Below, piece by piece: positions 36,408-43,756 of a stretch of DNA of 43,756 nucleotides. Both the position numbers and the translations under genes were made by a program. Under the pieces are notes generated by a model, which worked only from the letters and a program-made list of their open reading frames with translations, did not search any database and was not told where the DNA came from. Position 1 is the first letter of the stretch. Each line of letters opens with the position of its first letter. This DNA is from Saprospiraceae bacterium (GTDB taxonomy: Bacteria; Bacteroidota; Bacteroidia; Chitinophagales; Saprospiraceae): positions 3,275-47,030 of the forward strand of contig JAHDGF010000039.1 in assembly GCA_020627785.1 (NCBI GenBank). The letters are read 5' to 3'.

Positions 36408-36908
36408 TTAAAGACACAGCTCCGGACTCCAATGCTCATGACCACGATCTCTGTAGCATTTATATTGTTCCTTTAAGGCGATGACAATGAGTTTGTTGCC
36501 CTTCATGTTCATAGTGTAAATCGACTTACGTGACTTTACAGAATCATCCATTAAACCATCTTCGACCAAGGTTAATTCTATTCTTAGTTTGTCATCAATT
36601 TTACGTGTGATGGTGTAAGAATAGTTTCCTTCGGATTGGTTATTTTTTGGCCGATGGAATTTAATGATGTCTTCTGGCATTTTTATATTCTTTTCTAAAA
36701 CCTGTTTATTTATTTTATCAATTTCTTCAGGTGATATGAACTTAAATTCTAAGTCTTTTTCTGGATAAAAATGGGCCTCTACTTCTGCTTTTTGAGCTTG
36801 TTCAATTGTTGAATTGTTTTCTGGGTTAGAATCCTTAGTTACAGAGGTTTCTTTATTGTTACAAGAAAACAAAGTAAAGAGAAAAAATAAAAGTTGAATG
36901 ATTCTCAT
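36408..36908 (-). CDS. Small lipoprotein of unknown function
   Basis: 166 residues from ATG 36908, giving a lipoprotein signal MRIIQLLFFLFTLFSC with the lipidated Cys at 16. A longer frame reaches 36998 but would run into the MFS gene and lose the signal at the N-terminus. After an Asn/Ser-rich linker there is a charged alpha/beta region (KDLEFKFISPEEIDKINKQV), and the protein ends in ...HWSPELCL. No recognised family. It starts 2 bp after the MFS stop, so it is co-transcribed with that transporter. Confidence 0.7.
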   Translation of the reverse strand: MRIIQLLFFLFTLFSCNNKETSVTKDSNPENNSTIEQAQKAEVEAHFYPEKDLEFKFISPEEIDKINKQVLEKNIKMPEDIIKFHRPKNNQSEGNYSYTITRKIDDKLRIELTLVEDGLMDDSVKSRKSIYTMNMKGNKLIVIALKEQYKCYRDRGHEHWSPELCL

Positions 36909-36910
36909 CT

Positions 36911-38194
36911 TTATATGATTTGATTTTTTGTTTGATACCTGAAGTGATATAGAAAGGCTGTTAAACCTCCAATAAATGAAAAGATTCCCAGCATCCAAAA
37001 TACTTTTTGATGTCCCGCTTCACCTGGAGAACTTTCTAATAAATAACCTATGATTGGGCCCGCGAAAATATCGGGAGTGTAGCCAACAATAGAAATCACT
37101 CCGACAGCGGTTCCAGTCAATGCCAGTGGAATTTGTCCCTTTTCCATAATTGCAAAGTATAAAGATCTGCATGCATATATGCCGAGACTAGTAATGAGTA
37201 TTGAAAGGAAAAATAGAATGTTACTTGAAGCAGTCAAGGTCCCACTAGCAAATAATAGAGCTCCAAGAAAAGAAACAAAGAATCCGAAGACCAGCCAGAA
37301 GGTTGTGTTGGATCGATCGGCGAGTACGCCGATGGCGATTCCAACAATCGGTCTAAGGTAAAGAAGTAAGGTCCCTACCTTGGCAGACTCCACTTGATCG
37401 TAGAGAAGTACATCCTGTGCGTAGAGAGAAAAAATATCAGTGATTTTATAACCAATGTAGGCACATAAAATGATAATCATGAGCATCCAGACAGAAGGTA
37501 ATTGGAGAACATCTTTGATCTGTTTGGCAGAAATTTTATCCAAGGAATTTTCCTCATTTGCGCCAAGCGTCATAAAAAACCAAACCAATATTCCTACCAA
37601 AACAATCAGTCCAGAACTGGTGAGAATTACTTGTCGGAACGCTACTTGGTTTTCTGCGATGCTTGCACTTGAGACATCGCCCAATAGATAAAGCCTAAAG
37701 ATAAAAACACCCAATGAGCCAAATAAGGCGCCCACCAAACCTCGTCCTCCATCTAAGAAGCCAAAAGCCTTCCCTTGGTTCGTTGTTCCACCCCAGACTC
37801 TGGTGGCCTTGATCATTGGAGCCCAGAATAAGAAAATGGTTGTGAAGCCCCAATATCCGTATAAGATTTTAAGTGCATTATAGGCAGGAAAGCTGGCATA
37901 AACGATCCCTCCTAGAGCGGTCATCCAAAGTGCAATGGCAATAAGTTTTCTAGGTTCATATTTGTCGGCAATAGGTCCTTCGAGAAGATAGGATATTAGG
38001 GCTACCACACCGTATACCGAAAAGCATAAACCAAGTTGTAAATTATCTAGTTGGAAGACTTCAAGAACTGTGGGCCTAAAAACACGCGCCAATACAAAGG
38101 GCAAGATGAATACAGATTCTCCAGCGAGGATGAGCAGTAATAAATAATACCAAGGCGCCCTTCTCTCGGAGTTCTTGTTTATAGAGGAAGTCAT
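36911..38194 (-). CDS. Major facilitator superfamily transporter
   Basis: 427 residues with 12 predicted helices. The cytosolic loop between helices 2 and 3 reads EGPIADKYEPRKLIA, a form of the MFS motif A (G-x-x-x-D-x-x-x-R-K), and the corresponding loop in the second half is GVLADRSNTTFW. It resembles nitrate/sugar-phosphate-type permeases (ACS-like) more than drug pumps, but no substrate is evident. ATG at 38194. The lipoprotein gene follows 2 bp downstream. Confidence 0.9.
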   Translation of the reverse strand: MTSSINKNSERRAPWYYLLLLILAGESVFILPFVLARVFRPTVLEVFQLDNLQLGLCFSVYGVVALISYLLEGPIADKYEPRKLIAIALWMTALGGIVYASFPAYNALKILYGYWGFTTIFLFWAPMIKATRVWGGTTNQGKAFGFLDGGRGLVGALFGSLGVFIFRLYLLGDVSSASIAENQVAFRQVILTSSGLIVLVGILVWFFMTLGANEENSLDKISAKQIKDVLQLPSVWMLMIIILCAYIGYKITDIFSLYAQDVLLYDQVESAKVGTLLLYLRPIVGIAIGVLADRSNTTFWLVFGFFVSFLGALLFASGTLTASSNILFFLSILITSLGIYACRSLYFAIMEKGQIPLALTGTAVGVISIVGYTPDIFAGPIIGYLLESSPGEAGHQKVFWMLGIFSFIGGLTAFLYHFRYQTKNQII

Positions 38195-38322
38195 TCTTAA
38201 AGTTAAACCTTTTATTAAGAGATATTGAGATCAAAAACTACATAATTCCGCTTATCTACGGTTTATCATGACCACTGGTAAACACATTTGCATTTAATGG
38301 GGATATATAGACATATCAACTC

Positions 38323-38330
38323 TAATTTTG
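38323..38330 (+). promoter_or_regulatory. Bacteroidota -7 promoter element for the peptide-export genes
   Basis: TAATTTTG is an exact TAnnTTTG match 43 bases before the C39 peptidase ATG. No TTG sits at the usual 19-21 base distance upstream, so the -33 element is not resolved. Confidence 0.45.
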
Positions 38331-38372
38331 ACTTATATTAATTGGTCAATACGAATAATTTTTAGATAACCT

Positions 38373-38795
38373 ATGAGTTTTCCCTTTTTTAAACAGCTAG
38401 ACGCAATGGATTGCGGGCCTACCAGCCTACGCATGATTGCCAAGCATTATGGGAAAAATATCTCCATTTCCTACCTTAGAGAGCATTGTTACATCACTCG
38501 GCGCGGCGTCAGCTTATTGGGAATATCAGAAGCGGCAGATAAAATTGGTTTTCGAACGATGGGCATTAAGGTTCCCTTTGATACGTCAGAAGAAAGTATG
38601 GGGCTGATTGACGCTCCTGTACCTTTCATTGCGCATTGGAATCAAAAACATTTCCTTGTTGTCTACAAAATAACCAAGCGGCATGTTTGGGTATCCGATC
38701 CAGCTTCTGGAAAATATAAACTAACCAAGGCTGAATTTACTAGGCACTGGTTAACTGATGAAGGGAAAGGTGCTGCTTTTGGAAACGACCAGTGA
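38373..38795 (+). CDS. C39 peptidase (separately encoded peptidase domain of an ABC exporter)
   Basis: 140 residues that are just the C39 cysteine peptidase found at the N-terminus of bacteriocin-type PCAT exporters. The active site is complete: Q8 in FKQLDAMDC, nucleophile C14 in DCGPTSLRMIAKHYG, H93 in KHFLVVY and D109 in VSDPASG. It would cleave leader peptides of exported peptides on the cytosolic side. The frame ends 38 bp inside the next gene, which encodes the transporter part. In most relatives these are one protein, and the homologous join is reached by skipping one base in the GAAGGGAAAGG stretch near 38760. ATG at 38373. Confidence 0.9.
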   Translation: MSFPFFKQLDAMDCGPTSLRMIAKHYGKNISISYLREHCYITRRGVSLLGISEAADKIGFRTMGIKVPFDTSEESMGLIDAPVPFIAHWNQKHFLVVYKITKRHVWVSDPASGKYKLTKAEFTRHWLTDEGKGAAFGNDQ

Positions 38796-40551
38796 GTTCA
38801 ATGAGGAAGAATTAGGCTTTAAGTCAAACAAAGGATTTGGTTTTTTGAGGCAATACTTTCGACCTCATAAGAAGCTATTGTTTCAAGTAGTTCTAGGACT
38901 TCTATTAGGGACTGTATTTCAATTGATCATTCCATTTCTAACACAGAGTTTGGTAGACATCGGTATTGATACCAAAAATTTAAATTTTATTTATCTGGTT
39001 TTGGCAGGGCAGTTGATGCTGTTCTTTAGTTCGACCATAGTCAAGTTTATTCAGAGTTGGATTTTACTGCACGTAAGCGTGCGGATCAATGTCAGTTTAA
39101 TTTCAGATTTCCTTTCGAAGCTGATGAAATTGCCGATCAGTTTTTTTGATACAAAACACACCGGAGACCTTCTACAACGCATCGGTGATCATCGACGGAT
39201 TGAGACTTTTCTTACGGAATCTTCAATTTCGGTTCTGTTATCGTTGACTAATTTAATTGTATTCGGGATAGTCCTAGGTATCTATAGCTTAAAAATTTTA
39301 GGCGTATTTGCTTTCTTTTCCTTCTTTTACGTTCTATGGATTTTCTTCTTTTTAAAAGTGAGGAAGGAAGTAGACTATAAAGCCTTCCAAGAGCTTTCAG
39401 ATAACCAGGATTCTTTGATTGAAATTATTCAAGGTATATCTGAAATCAAGATGCAAGGAAGTCAGAATAAGCGCCGGTTGAAATGGACAGAGATACAGGC
39501 TCGATATTTTAAGACACAGATTAAATCATTGAGCATTAGCCAGTATCAAGATGCGGGTGCGATGTCTATCAATCAGTTGAAAGACATTCTTATTACCTTT
39601 TTGGCTGCAAAATTAGTACTGGATGGAAGTATGACGCTGGGGATGATGTTGGCCATTCAATACATCATCGGTCAATTGAATGGTCCGTTGTCCCAATTGA
39701 TTAGTTTTATTCGAGCGGCGCAAGATGCCTCGATTAGTTTAGAAAGACTTTCAGAAATTCATATTGTTGAAAACGAGGAAGGAAAAGATGATTTGAAAAT
39801 AAATCAATTGCCAGAAGGTGACATCGTTATGAAAGACTTAAGTTTTTCATACACCCCAATAACTGAGCAGGTTTTAAAAAATATTAACCTAACGATTCCG
39901 AGGGGTAAGACAACAGCGATTGTAGGGACTAGTGGCTCTGGCAAAACAACTCTATTAAAACTTCTCTTAGGTTTTTATGCACCGACTAAAGGAACCATTA
40001 AGATCGGGATGCAAGACATAATGACCATCAGACTTCAAGTATTAAGGCAAGAATGTGGAGTGGTATTACAAGATGGTTTTGTTTTTTCAGACACGATTGC
40101 TAATAACATTGCAGAAAGTGATACAACAACTAATATTTCTAAGGTTTTGGCTGCTTGTACTACAGCAAATATTATGGACTATGTGCAATCCTTACCTCTG
40201 GGCTTGAATACAGTGATCGGGGCAAAGGGGAATGGTTTAAGTCAGGGACAAAAGCAACGATTGTTTATTGCAAGAGCAGTGTACAAGGATCCTGAGCTTT
40301 TATTTTTTGATGAAGCAACAAATGCGCTTGACGCAAATAATGAGCTAGTCATCATGAAGAACCTTAAGCAGTTTTCAGAAGGTAAAACGACCATAGTTGT
40401 GGCACACAGACTAAGTACTGTGAAGTACGCAGACCAAATTGTTGTACTAGAAAATGGTGAGGTGGCAGAATGCGGATCTCATGAGGAGCTTGTTGCCACA
40501 AAAGGTAAATACTTTCAACTTATTAGGAATCAATTAGAATTAGGAGCCTAA
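38758..40551 (+). CDS. ABC exporter (TMD-NBD), PCAT type lacking fused peptidase
   Basis: 597 residues. The start ATG lies inside the 3' end of the C39 gene; the sequence then reads MKGKVLLLETTSEFNEEE, matching the join region of fused PCATs. A six-helix TMD (about 30-330) includes LMKLPISFFDTKHTGDLLQRIGDH, followed by an NBD with Walker A GTSGSGKTT (390-398), Q-loop LQDGFVFSD, signature LSQGQ (494-498), Walker B LLFFDEA (514-520) and switch H550. It should move the processed peptide across the inner membrane with the HlyD protein that follows 2 bp later. Translation probably depends on coupling to the overlapping C39 gene. Confidence 0.9.
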   Translation: MKGKVLLLETTSEFNEEELGFKSNKGFGFLRQYFRPHKKLLFQVVLGLLLGTVFQLIIPFLTQSLVDIGIDTKNLNFIYLVLAGQLMLFFSSTIVKFIQSWILLHVSVRINVSLISDFLSKLMKLPISFFDTKHTGDLLQRIGDHRRIETFLTESSISVLLSLTNLIVFGIVLGIYSLKILGVFAFFSFFYVLWIFFFLKVRKEVDYKAFQELSDNQDSLIEIIQGISEIKMQGSQNKRRLKWTEIQARYFKTQIKSLSISQYQDAGAMSINQLKDILITFLAAKLVLDGSMTLGMMLAIQYIIGQLNGPLSQLISFIRAAQDASISLERLSEIHIVENEEGKDDLKINQLPEGDIVMKDLSFSYTPITEQVLKNINLTIPRGKTTAIVGTSGSGKTTLLKLLLGFYAPTKGTIKIGMQDIMTIRLQVLRQECGVVLQDGFVFSDTIANNIAESDTTTNISKVLAACTTANIMDYVQSLPLGLNTVIGAKGNGLSQGQKQRLFIARAVYKDPELLFFDEATNALDANNELVIMKNLKQFSEGKTTIVVAHRLSTVKYADQIVVLENGEVAECGSHEELVATKGKYFQLIRNQLELGA

Positions 40552-40553
40552 AG

Positions 40554-41870
40554 ATGGAGCAATACACAGATGATTCGCAGGTAGATAGCATTGGCTACAT
40601 TAACGATTTCATTGGATCAGCACCGGGTTGGTTGTTGCGTAGTGGAATTACCATGATTGCTTTTGTTATTGCGGTTTTATTAATCATGAGTTTCATTTTT
40701 AAATATCCTGATAAGCTTTCAATGAAAGGGGAGTTGACCTCACTTAATCCACCCATCGAACTTATTAATAAGCAGGCTGGAATTGTTTCAAAAATTTATG
40801 TGGATGATGGTCAAGCGGTAAAAAGCGGTCAAGAAATTTTATACATTAAAAATACAGCTTCCCTTCCTGATATCTCGAAATTAGAGAACTTCATAAGCAG
40901 ATATAAAGCAGTCAATACTTTGAATCGTTTGATTCGATTGAAAGTCCCAATGAGCTTAAATGTGGGTCAATTGCAAAGTGATTACTCCAGTTTAATTCTA
41001 AAGATACAAGAGGTGCAAAGTTTAGCCGCACAGACAACTACTTTTGCACAAATAAATAACATTGATAAGGAGATTCAAAACATCAGGGCCTTAAGCCAAT
41101 CTGTGGCTGTCGAAAAAGAGATTTTTGGTGAAGAGCTCGCCTTAATTGAAAAGGATCTTAAACGTGCAGAGAGTCTAAACGAAGTAGGAGTAATTAGTGA
41201 TCAAGAGCAAGAACAAACAAAAACTAAGATGCTCCAATATGATCAGAGGCAAGCGAAAATGTCGTCGAGCATCATTGAAAATGACATTGCAATTGAACAA
41301 TTAGAATTTAAGAAGCTTGAATTGATGAGTAATCGGGATCAAGCAATTAAACAATATAAATTTCAAATTGCCGAAATCATTTCACGTCTTGAATCTAATT
41401 TATTGGATTGGAAAGATGGATTTATACTCACAGCACCCGCCGATGGAGTGCTAAATTTTGATTCTGATTTAGTAGTCAATCGAACTTTAAAATCCAATGA
41501 TCAAATTGGTTATGTCATCTCAAATAATATTGAAGAAGATAAATACATAAGGGCATTATCACCAGTTCAAGGTCTAGGCAAGCTTAATTTAAATGATCGA
41601 GTGTTGGTCAAATTAGATGGCTATCCACATAAAGAATATGGGATTCTTGAAAGTACCTTAAATTACATTTCACCAATTCCTTCTAGAGTTGTTGATGGAG
41701 TAAGTTTCTACGAATTAAGAATGCCTTTAGGAGACACCTTACAGACCAGCTACGGCAAGATAATTCCATTTAAATCTAAAGGTACCGCTAGTATTGAAAT
41801 AATTACAGAGGATAAGAGTATTGCTGAGCGAATTTTCAGTCAGATTTTAGATCTGATAAATAATGGATAG
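40554..41870 (+). CDS. HlyD-family membrane fusion protein
   Basis: 438 residues: a cytosolic N-terminal tail (SQVDSIGYINDFIGSAPGWLL), one membrane helix (about 30-52), a biotinyl-lipoyl-like strand (AGIVSKIYVDDGQAVKSGQE), a long coiled coil (about 160-290, for example EEDLALIEKDL-like EKDLKRAESLNEVGVISDQE), then the returning lipoyl part (LTAPADGVLNF) and a beta-barrel. It is the periplasmic adaptor of a type I-like exporter and would link the ABC protein to an outer-membrane channel such as TolC, not found in this window. Starts 2 bp after the ABC gene, completing the three-gene plus-strand operon. Confidence 0.92.
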   Translation: MEQYTDDSQVDSIGYINDFIGSAPGWLLRSGITMIAFVIAVLLIMSFIFKYPDKLSMKGELTSLNPPIELINKQAGIVSKIYVDDGQAVKSGQEILYIKNTASLPDISKLENFISRYKAVNTLNRLIRLKVPMSLNVGQLQSDYSSLILKIQEVQSLAAQTTTFAQINNIDKEIQNIRALSQSVAVEKEIFGEELALIEKDLKRAESLNEVGVISDQEQEQTKTKMLQYDQRQAKMSSSIIENDIAIEQLEFKKLELMSNRDQAIKQYKFQIAEIISRLESNLLDWKDGFILTAPADGVLNFDSDLVVNRTLKSNDQIGYVISNNIEEDKYIRALSPVQGLGKLNLNDRVLVKLDGYPHKEYGILESTLNYISPIPSRVVDGVSFYELRMPLGDTLQTSYGKIIPFKSKGTASIEIITEDKSIAERIFSQILDLINNG

Positions 41871-41890
41871 ATCGTAATTCAGTGTATACT

Positions 41891-43015
41891 TTATTCGTAT
41901 TGAAAGAGTGTAAAGGTGTTTTTTGAGAAGTGGTCGTGGTCCTTTATTGTTTCAAAATAATTAGATACAATTAATCCTTTTTTAGATGACCATACTTTTG
42001 AGTAGTATTTGGAATCATCCATTTTTATTTCGCTCAACTTTTGAAAATTATCTGTCAAAGTTAAAATTGACCATGGGTATTGTTCTGTTTCAGATTTATG
42101 GTTAATGATTACAGAATATTGATTTTGTTTTTGGTCATAAATAATATCACGAATTTGACCATTGGATTGAAAGTTTGAGTTTAATTTTTCTGGAGAAGAT
42201 TGAAGGTCTTCAATAGTGATCGGTTGTATGCTTAATCCCGAAAATTTGGATTGAATTTCAACCTTTTTTTCTATTTCTAAGGTTTGACTATCTATAACAT
42301 ATAGGCTATCACTGTAGGCACTGTTAAAGATAATCTTGTTTTCAAGAAAGGTAAATAGATTTCCTTCTATGCAGACAGATTGATTGTCTGCAAAATTATT
42401 ATAAAGCTTCCTCAATCCAAATGTACATGATAGGGTGTCATTAAAGATATTCTCAATTTTAAATAAAGAAGGCGCAGCATATTTTCCTTGGTAATAATAA
42501 TTTAAATCCTCTCTTTGAATAAGTGGAAGATTTTTGGCTGAATATTCTAAAGAGAAAATGAGTGTTGAATCATTAAACTGGAATGGGGTTGATGATCGAT
42601 TCAATTCATAGTATCCTTCTTTTTCTAAATATGGATTTAGATCAACATCTTTCCAGATCTCACCATCTCTATTTATAAAGTATAAAATGTTAGAATGGTG
42701 GGGCAGGATCATGATTGTATCCAAGCTATGCACTTCATAGGCCAGAATTTTTTCACCTAATTCAGTGATGTTATTTAGTGGCACAAGTATGGTTGAATCC
42801 TGATCTTCAATGCTATGGATTGCCAATTTTTTTTGTGTGTGATAATCACCTATGCACAAGTATTCTTTTTGGTTCAATATTTCAATTTGAGCATTCATGC
42901 TAAAGAATCCCGAATTGAAACTTAAATTCTTTTTGGGGATTATGGATTTATTTTGCTTCACTTGACAGGAGAGCAGAAATAGAAATATGCTTAATAAAGT
43001 TAGGATCTTGTTCAT
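41891..43015 (-). CDS. DUF4221-like beta-propeller lipoprotein
   Basis: 374 residues from ATG 43015, which gives a lipoprotein signal MNKILTLLSIFLFLLSC (lipidated C17); a longer frame to 43039 would cover the intergenic hairpin. The body is built of repeated beta-strand pairs (for example HSLDTIMILPHHSNILYFIN, DSLYVIDSQTLEIEKKVEI), like six-bladed propeller lipoproteins of the DUF4221/BF3164 kind that in Bacteroidota often sit beside small exported peptides and ABC exporters. It is surface- or periplasm-facing and possibly binds such a peptide. Second gene of a minus-strand pair, convergent with the HlyD gene (20 bp). Confidence 0.7.
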   Translation of the reverse strand: MNKILTLLSIFLFLLSCQVKQNKSIIPKKNLSFNSGFFSMNAQIEILNQKEYLCIGDYHTQKKLAIHSIEDQDSTILVPLNNITELGEKILAYEVHSLDTIMILPHHSNILYFINRDGEIWKDVDLNPYLEKEGYYELNRSSTPFQFNDSTLIFSLEYSAKNLPLIQREDLNYYYQGKYAAPSLFKIENIFNDTLSCTFGLRKLYNNFADNQSVCIEGNLFTFLENKIIFNSAYSDSLYVIDSQTLEIEKKVEIQSKFSGLSIQPITIEDLQSSPEKLNSNFQSNGQIRDIIYDQKQNQYSVIINHKSETEQYPWSILTLTDNFQKLSEIKMDDSKYYSKVWSSKKGLIVSNYFETIKDHDHFSKNTFTLFQYE

Positions 43016-43028
43016 AATTAAAAAATAT

Positions 43029-43055
43029 CCCCCTCCCAAAAAAAATGGAAGGGGG
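43029..43055 (-). terminator. Attenuator-like hairpin between the two lipoprotein genes
   Basis: On the minus strand CCCCCTTCC pairs with GG-AGGGGG across an A/T-rich loop (stem of eight pairs with one bulge, 43029-43036 with 43047-43055). A T-rich stretch (ATATTTTTT) follows, just before the ATG of the propeller lipoprotein. It lies in the 47-bp gap after the Cys lipoprotein stop, so it could let the first gene be made in excess of the second. Confidence 0.68.
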
Positions 43056-43062
43056 AGTGAAA

Positions 43063-43539
43063 TTATTTTTTCAATTGAGCTACGTTTACTAATTCTCCCT
43101 CAAGGGTCGAGAATTGGAGGTAAGCACTCGTCTCAGTACTAAAATCTCCTCTATTCTTAACATTCAATGCCCCTGTTGCAACACCAGAAACTAGATCAGA
43201 ACTGATAACTTCTGTCAACGTTTCTCTGAATGTAGAGAAAGTCTCTGAGATAGCTTCATTGTCTCCTAGATCTACAACCTCAAGAACATGAGTAATTACT
43301 TGTTGAGTTGGTAGGTCAACTGTAATGGTAGGCAAGCAACTTCCTCCACTTCCTTTACAACCATAATCCACTCCTTCAACACCTGGCACTTTACCATTGT
43401 CATAATAAACTCTAAGGTCAGAGTCAGATCTTTCCATTGTAGTAGAGCTTTCAGTAAGTGCATCTAAATTCGTATCATTTTTTTCACATGCGACTAAAAA
43501 TATTCCAAAGAATAATGCGCTAAAAATTATTTTTTTCAT
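43063..43539 (-). CDS. Small Cys-containing lipoprotein, candidate partner of the exporter
   Basis: 158 residues with a lipoprotein signal MKKIIFSALFFGIFLVAC (C18). After a Ser/Thr/Asp-rich linker there is a short motif GVDYGCKGSGGSCLPTI with C61 and C68, which could form a disulfide loop, followed by a mixed alpha/beta region. I recognise no named family, but the Gly-rich CxxxxxxC motif recalls small Bacteroidota peptides and lipoproteins found beside propeller lipoproteins. ATG at 43539. It precedes the DUF4221-like gene, separated by the hairpin. Whether it is linked to the C39/ABC/HlyD genes beyond position is unproven. Confidence 0.68.
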   Translation of the reverse strand: MKKIIFSALFFGIFLVACEKNDTNLDALTESSTTMERSDSDLRVYYDNGKVPGVEGVDYGCKGSGGSCLPTITVDLPTQQVITHVLEVVDLGDNEAISETFSTFRETLTEVISSDLVSGVATGALNVKNRGDFSTETSAYLQFSTLEGELVNVAQLKK

Positions 43540-43562
43540 TGTTGTTCAATTTAATTTGATGC

Positions 43563-43730
43563 CTACTCTAAGGTGAATAATCTTTTATTTTCATTTTCGG
43601 CATTCTGAAAATCAAAGACGCGTAAAAAATAGAAATCAGTAAATTTTAATTTATTACGACTGAAGGCAATGGTATTACTGTACCTAAAATCTTCTTTTCT
43701 ATTGTAAGTTTTACTTGTTAAGGCGGCTAC
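43563..43730 (-). pseudogene. Possible 3' remnant of a coding sequence
   Basis: Between the in-frame stops at 43731-43733 and 43563-43565 a 55-codon frame reads like protein (RKEDFRYSNTIAF, KLKFTDFYFLRVFDFQ, ENENKRLFTLE). Its start lacks an ATG. A second frame at the window edge (VQVTNLNVSSRLNK) ends where this one takes over, consistent with a frameshifted 3' end of a gene outside the window. It could be chance. Low confidence. Confidence 0.25.
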
Positions 43731-43756
43731 TTACATTCAAGTTTGTCACTTGTACC

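Noticed and set aside
43063..43539. GG in CKGSGGSCLP as a C39 double-glycine cleavage site of the small lipoprotein.
   Set aside because: The residues before it (Gly at -4, Tyr at -8) lack the hydrophobic -4 and leader pattern, and the protein has a lipoprotein signal, so it would be exported by Sec.
1..43756. tRNA, rRNA, CRISPR arrays, insertion sequences, attachment sites, and anti-parallel ORFs such as 556-786, 13365-13853, 33807-34058.
   Set aside because: No RNA gene or direct-repeat array pattern was seen. The extra ORFs lie opposite clear genes and show low-complexity or reverse-complement composition.

Overview
The window looks like a chromosomal segment of a free-living, probably marine, member of the Bacteroidota. 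The class is not certain; Saprospiria-like is my guess. Evidence: three proteins with type IX secretion (T9SS) sorting signals (a gliding-motility/B-type C-terminus at 19619-21823, A-type C-termini at 22554-23636 and 30540-33029), an Omp28-type protein, TAnnTTTG-like -7 promoter elements, little use of Shine-Dalgarno sites, several TTG/GTG starts, and AT-rich intergenic DNA. I see no rRNA, tRNA, CRISPR array or insertion sequence.

Layout. 1-327 is a polypyrimidine higher-order repeat. 378-2180 holds a lysine-ketoglutarate-reductase-like dehydrogenase and a divergent Fur-family regulator. 2164-10112 is a four-gene minus-strand operon: a GT-C-like membrane protein, a secreted Ig-like protein, a membrane-anchored GH5-like glycosidase, and a TPR protein with a C-terminal beta-barrel. 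It has the architecture of an exopolysaccharide modification/export machine. 10255-14131 is the proton-translocating transhydrogenase operon pntA-pntB with a TPR lipoprotein attached. 14293-16836 is a secreted subtilase.

16867-19460 is an accessory islet: three small unknown minus-strand genes, the last two linked by an in-phase A AAA AAG slippery heptamer that suggests a -1 frameshift fusion; a decayed gene remnant; a tiny ORF; a strong TTCG-loop terminator; and a DUF3800 protein. 19619-26629 holds T9SS cargo, TspO, an Omp28 protein, an orphan nuclease toxin overlapped by its likely immunity gene, and a thiolase operon. 26801-30331 holds a DUF1304 protein, a soluble TPR histidine kinase, a 7-TM protein and a VOC protein. 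30540-33250 holds a T9SS-secreted PEP-synthase-like protein, followed by a small basic ORF and a hairpin. 33433-38194 is transporter-rich: SSS symporter, ChrA, and an MFS protein with a downstream lipoprotein.

38373-43539 is a peptide-export locus: a C39 peptidase, a separately encoded ABC transporter, an HlyD-type fusion protein, and, convergently, a propeller-like lipoprotein and a Cys-containing small lipoprotein separated by an attenuator-like hairpin. The peptidase and transporter are normally one protein and here are split by a one-base frame difference.

The most promising undescribed systems are the four-gene polysaccharide-like operon, the frameshift-linked small-gene cluster, the toxin-immunity pair, and the split peptide exporter with its candidate partner lipoproteins. 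All functions are inferred from motif reading; no searches were run.
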